This document shows, piece by piece, positions 35,161-37,323 of a stretch of DNA of 37,323 nucleotides. Origin of the DNA: Labilithrix sp. (GTDB lineage Bacteria; Myxococcota_A; Polyangia; Polyangiales; Polyangiaceae); contig JAQBQJ010000193.1 of assembly GCA_028287065.1 (NCBI GenBank), forward strand, positions 1 to 37,323, given 5' to 3'. The notes beneath the pieces are model-generated. The model saw only the letters and a list, made by a program, of their open reading frames with translations. It was not told where the DNA came from and did not search any database. The position numbers were made by a program, and so were the translations under genes. The first letter of the stretch is position 1; the number at the start of each line of letters is the position of its first letter.

Positions 35161-36764
35161 CAACCGAGCGCCTTCCGCGCGTGCTCTCCGAAATCCGCGA
35201 CGAGCCCGCGCGCGAGCATCATCGACACGCCCATGATCGGGAGCTGCGAGTTCACGCCGATGCTCGTGGGCAAGATGCTCCCGTCGATCACGAATAGGTT
35301 GTCGACGTCCCACGTCTCGCCGGTCGGCTTCACGACGCCGGCCTCGGGCACGGTGCTCATCTTCGCGGAGCCGAGCGGATGGAACGCCATGCACTCGATG
35401 CGGCTCGCCGCGAGCGTGTTCTCGGTGAGGAAGTCGAGGTCCTTCGCCTTCTTGACGGTCGGCATGCCGAAGACCGGCAGCAGCACCTCGCGCGCGCCCG
35501 CGCCGAAGGCCATCTTGCCGAGGATCTGGATCGCCTTGAGCAGGCGCTCCTTGTCGCGCCGGATCATCTTGTAGGTGACGAGCGGCTCGCGCGAGAGCCA
35601 GCGGCGCACCCGACCGCCGCCGTCGTCGTGGACCATGCCGCCGAAGAAGGCGAGGTTCGGGATGTTCTTCACGAGCCGGCGATGCTCGTGGCCGATGCCC
35701 GGGAACGCGGCGGCGAGCACGTTGACGGCGGAGTACACGCCGTTCAGCCAGATGCCTTCGTTCCAGTAGTGATCGGAGTAGACGCTCTGGAGCGCGCCGT
35801 CCCAGCCGTCGACCGCCTCGTCGAACAGCGCGCCGACGCGCACCGCGGGATGAAGCGTGAGGTGACGGCCGATGTGCACGGAGTCGAGGCCGCTCTTGCG
35901 AAGGAGGATGGGCGTGTGCATCGAGCCGCACGCGACGACGACGACCTTCGCCTTCACCTCGAAGGGGATGCCGGGCTCGCCGGTGACGCCGTCGAGGAAG
36001 CGGCCACGCACGCCGCGCGCCTTGCCGCCGGTGATGTCGACCTTCTGGACGAGCGCGTCGGAGACGATCATCGCGCCGTGACGGACCGCGTCGGGGAGGA
36101 ACGAGGCGTCGACGCTCATCTTCGCGCCGTTGGGGCAGCCGAAGTTGCAGCGCGCGGCGCCGCGGCAGCCGTTCGTGTTGCGGCGCATGCTCTTCATCTC
36201 GATGCCCATCGAGGCGGCGCCCTGGACGAACAGCTCGCTCGCGCGCGAGCGCATGTGATGAGGAACGGTCTCGACGTGGCAGATGCGTTCCACCTCGGAA
36301 AAATAGGGATCTACGCCGTCGGGCGTCATGCGCGTGAGACCGAGCTCGTCGCTCCACGTGTGCAGCACCTCGTCCGGGATGCGGAAGCACACGGCGCCGG
36401 TGAGCACGCTCGAGCCGCCGACGCACTTGCCGGCGAGCAGGCTGATGAGCGGGGTGTCTCCCACGCCGAGCGCGACGGACATCCCGGCCTCGCGTGCGAG
36501 ACGACGGAACGACTGCGACGGCGGAAGCGAGCCGTACTCCTGCGGCGTGTAGTGGCCGCCCTCTTCGAGCACGAGGACGGATCGACCGTCACGTGCGAGC
36601 TCCCGCGCGACGACCGCGCCGCCGGCGCCGGAGCCGATGACGACGACGTCGACCTTCGCGGAGAAGGGCTTCGTCTGCTCGCGACCGCGGAGCACCGGGA
36701 GGCGCTCGGCCTTCGAGGGGACGTGATGATGCGTGTGGTCGAACGCGAGATCGTGCGCGTTCAT
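35160..36764 (-). CDS. GMC-family FAD-dependent oxidoreductase
   Basis: A 534-residue flavoenzyme. The N-terminal FAD-binding Rossmann motif VVVIGSGAGGAVVARELA covers 40-57, and the acidic partner LEEGG is at 66-70. The flavin-attachment-type loop GKCVGGSSVLTGAVCFR (112-128), the active-site HPLGSAKM (462-469) and the C-terminal DGSILPTSIGVNSQLPIMGVSM region place it in the glucose-methanol-choline group, nearest in look to cholesterol oxidase/long-chain alcohol oxidase types. A Cys cluster CRGAARCNFGCP (C200, C206, C210) is also seen in related enzymes. A His-rich N-terminus (HDLAFDHTHHH) precedes the fold; no signal peptide. ATGA overlap with the upstream small gene and TGATG overlap with the kinase gene show one operon. 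Substrate unknown. Confidence 0.93.
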   Translation of the reverse strand: MNAHDLAFDHTHHHVPSKAERLPVLRGREQTKPFSAKVDVVVIGSGAGGAVVARELARDGRSVLVLEEGGHYTPQEYGSLPPSQSFRRLAREAGMSVALGVGDTPLISLLAGKCVGGSSVLTGAVCFRIPDEVLHTWSDELGLTRMTPDGVDPYFSEVERICHVETVPHHMRSRASELFVQGAASMGIEMKSMRRNTNGCRGAARCNFGCPNGAKMSVDASFLPDAVRHGAMIVSDALVQKVDITGGKARGVRGRFLDGVTGEPGIPFEVKAKVVVVACGSMHTPILLRKSGLDSVHIGRHLTLHPAVRVGALFDEAVDGWDGALQSVYSDHYWNEGIWLNGVYSAVNVLAAAFPGIGHEHRRLVKNIPNLAFFGGMVHDDGGGRVRRWLSREPLVTYKMIRRDKERLLKAIQILGKMAFGAGAREVLLPVFGMPTVKKAKDLDFLTENTLAASRIECMAFHPLGSAKMSTVPEAGVVKPTGETWDVDNLFVIDGSILPTSIGVNSQLPIMGVSMMLARGLVADFGEHARKALG

Positions 36765-37201
36765 GAGGCCACCTTCAGGTGTCGCTTGCGTGCGTGACCG
36801 GGGTAGCCGAGGCCGCGGAGCTCTTGCTCGTCTTCGTAGAAGAGCATCGTCATGACGGTCTTGTAAGCGACGACGATGAGCGGGAGCTGCTTGACCTTCG
36901 ACTGGTCGAGGCGCTCGAGGTGATGGATGCGCTCCTCGACGGTCATGTCGTCGAACAGACGGAATTTCCCGAAAAAGAGCGGCGACCAGCGGAGGACGCC
37001 GAGCATGATCACGAGGCCGAAGCGGAGGCTTTTGCTGGCAGGGCTGATGAAGTGATCGACCTCGTCCACGAACGCGTCGAGCCGCTCGGGCGTCGCCTCG
37101 CCGCCGGGCGAGAAGAGGGCCTCGGCGAGGGCGCGGACGATCGGGCGGTGCCTCGGGCGCAGTGTCGTCCGCCGAAAATCCTTCGTGACGAGGGGCACCA
37201 T
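36761..37201 (-). CDS. Small protein partner-like to the GMC oxidoreductase
   Basis: A 146-residue, mostly helical protein (TPERLDAFVDEVDHFI; GLVIMLGVLRWSPLFF; LPLIVVAYKTVMTMLFYED). Small proteins of this size and build, sometimes labelled gluconate dehydrogenase subunit 3-like, often precede GMC oxidoreductases in bacteria; that is the basis for the call, and I do not see a decisive motif. The hydrophobic stretch at about 60-76 is short for a membrane helix. The gene overlaps the oxidoreductase start by 4 nt (ATGA). First gene of the minus-strand operon. Confidence 0.82.
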   Translation of the reverse strand: MVPLVTKDFRRTTLRPRHRPIVRALAEALFSPGGEATPERLDAFVDEVDHFISPASKSLRFGLVIMLGVLRWSPLFFGKFRLFDDMTVEERIHHLERLDQSKVKQLPLIVVAYKTVMTMLFYEDEQELRGLGYPGHARKRHLKVAS

Positions 37202-37213
37202 GACGTGGGGAGC

Positions 37214-37221
37214 AGTATAGA
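37214..37221. promoter_or_regulatory. Overlapping -10-like sites between divergent genes
   Basis: In the 30-bp gap, AGTATA (37214-37219) reads TATACT on the minus strand, 12 nt before the ATG at 37201. TATAGA (37216-37221) lies on the plus strand 10 nt before the ATG at 37232. No convincing -35 is seen for either. If real, both transcripts would have very short leaders. Confidence 0.25.
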
Positions 37222-37231
37222 TTGCTGCGTG

Positions 37232-37323
37232 ATGTCGCGCGCTTCGATTCGGTGGTCGTCGGTGCTCGTCGCGCTCGCGGGGCTGGGCGGCTGTGGTGGG
37301 TGCGAGAAAGCGCCGGAGCCGGC
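37232..37323 (+). CDS. Lipoprotein, N-terminal fragment
   Basis: Thirty codons are visible before the right edge: basic start (MSRASIRW), hydrophobic core and lipobox LGGC with Cys21, followed by GGCEKAPEP. This is a typical lipoprotein signal peptide. A GTG directly before the ATG is an alternative start. Divergent from the GMC operon by 30 bp. The mature protein is outside the window. Confidence 0.65.
   Translation, partial: MSRASIRWSSVLVALAGLGGCGGCEKAPEP

Noticed and set aside
35161..36426. Upstream extension of the kinase-cNMP frame (to 991 codons)
   Set aside because: The extra ~420 residues are an out-of-frame reading of the GMC oxidoreductase gene. The ATG at 35160 with TGATG coupling is the natural start.

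Overview
This is a GC-rich (roughly 70%) stretch of bacterial chromosome. Its gene content looks like Myxococcota, probably the Polyangia side. The signs are eukaryotic-like Ser/Thr kinases, one with an N-terminal zinc ribbon and one with a C-terminal cyclic-nucleotide-binding domain; very long TPR proteins; a zinc-ribbon/TPR membrane protein; many lipoproteins, one extremely Cys-rich; Pro/Ala-rich linkers; and paralogous PilT-like ATPases. This assignment is an inference from family content; no marker RNA gene is present. I see no rRNA, tRNA, CRISPR array, prophage or insertion sequence.

Layout. 1-3150 (minus): a TPR protein running off the left edge, preceded by a zinc-ribbon Ser/Thr kinase. 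3369-5056: a secreted beta-barrel-like protein converging on an M23 peptidase. 5126-6690: a HEAT-repeat protein translationally coupled to a degenerate SAM methyltransferase. 6720-6888: a paired-hairpin repeat element. 6907-7962 (minus): a lipoprotein with 49 cysteines. 8210-22147: a tight five-gene plus-strand operon (zinc-ribbon/TPR membrane protein, SppA, a 2469-residue TPR protein, two secreted proteins), followed closely by a TerB-like gene. 22756-23069: a second copy of the paired-hairpin element with extra short repeats. 23070-25361 (minus): a TPR protein, divergent from a DinG-type helicase that is followed by a small lipoprotein and enolase. 29512-33447: two consecutive PilT-like ATPases, the first carrying a very long Ala/Pro and charged-helix extension. 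33451-37201 (minus): an overlapping operon of a small partner-like protein, a GMC oxidoreductase and a kinase fused to a cyclic-nucleotide-binding domain. The right edge begins a further lipoprotein.

How the parts may work together. The 8.2-22.1 kb operon has overlapping or nearly touching genes (ATGA, 3 nt, 5 nt, GTGA), and its products are predicted membrane-anchored, lipoprotein or secreted proteins plus a TPR scaffold. An envelope-associated complex including the protease SppA is a reasonable but unproven reading. The PilT pair departs from canonical retraction ATPases in the His box, and in the second protein also in the Walker B region. The most striking unexplained non-coding feature is the pair of long inverted-repeat elements. 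Each is built from two arms containing the hairpin CCCCGGGAT-GA-ATCCCGGGG plus a second hairpin whose stem sequence changes while pairing is kept. Both lie exactly between convergent genes.
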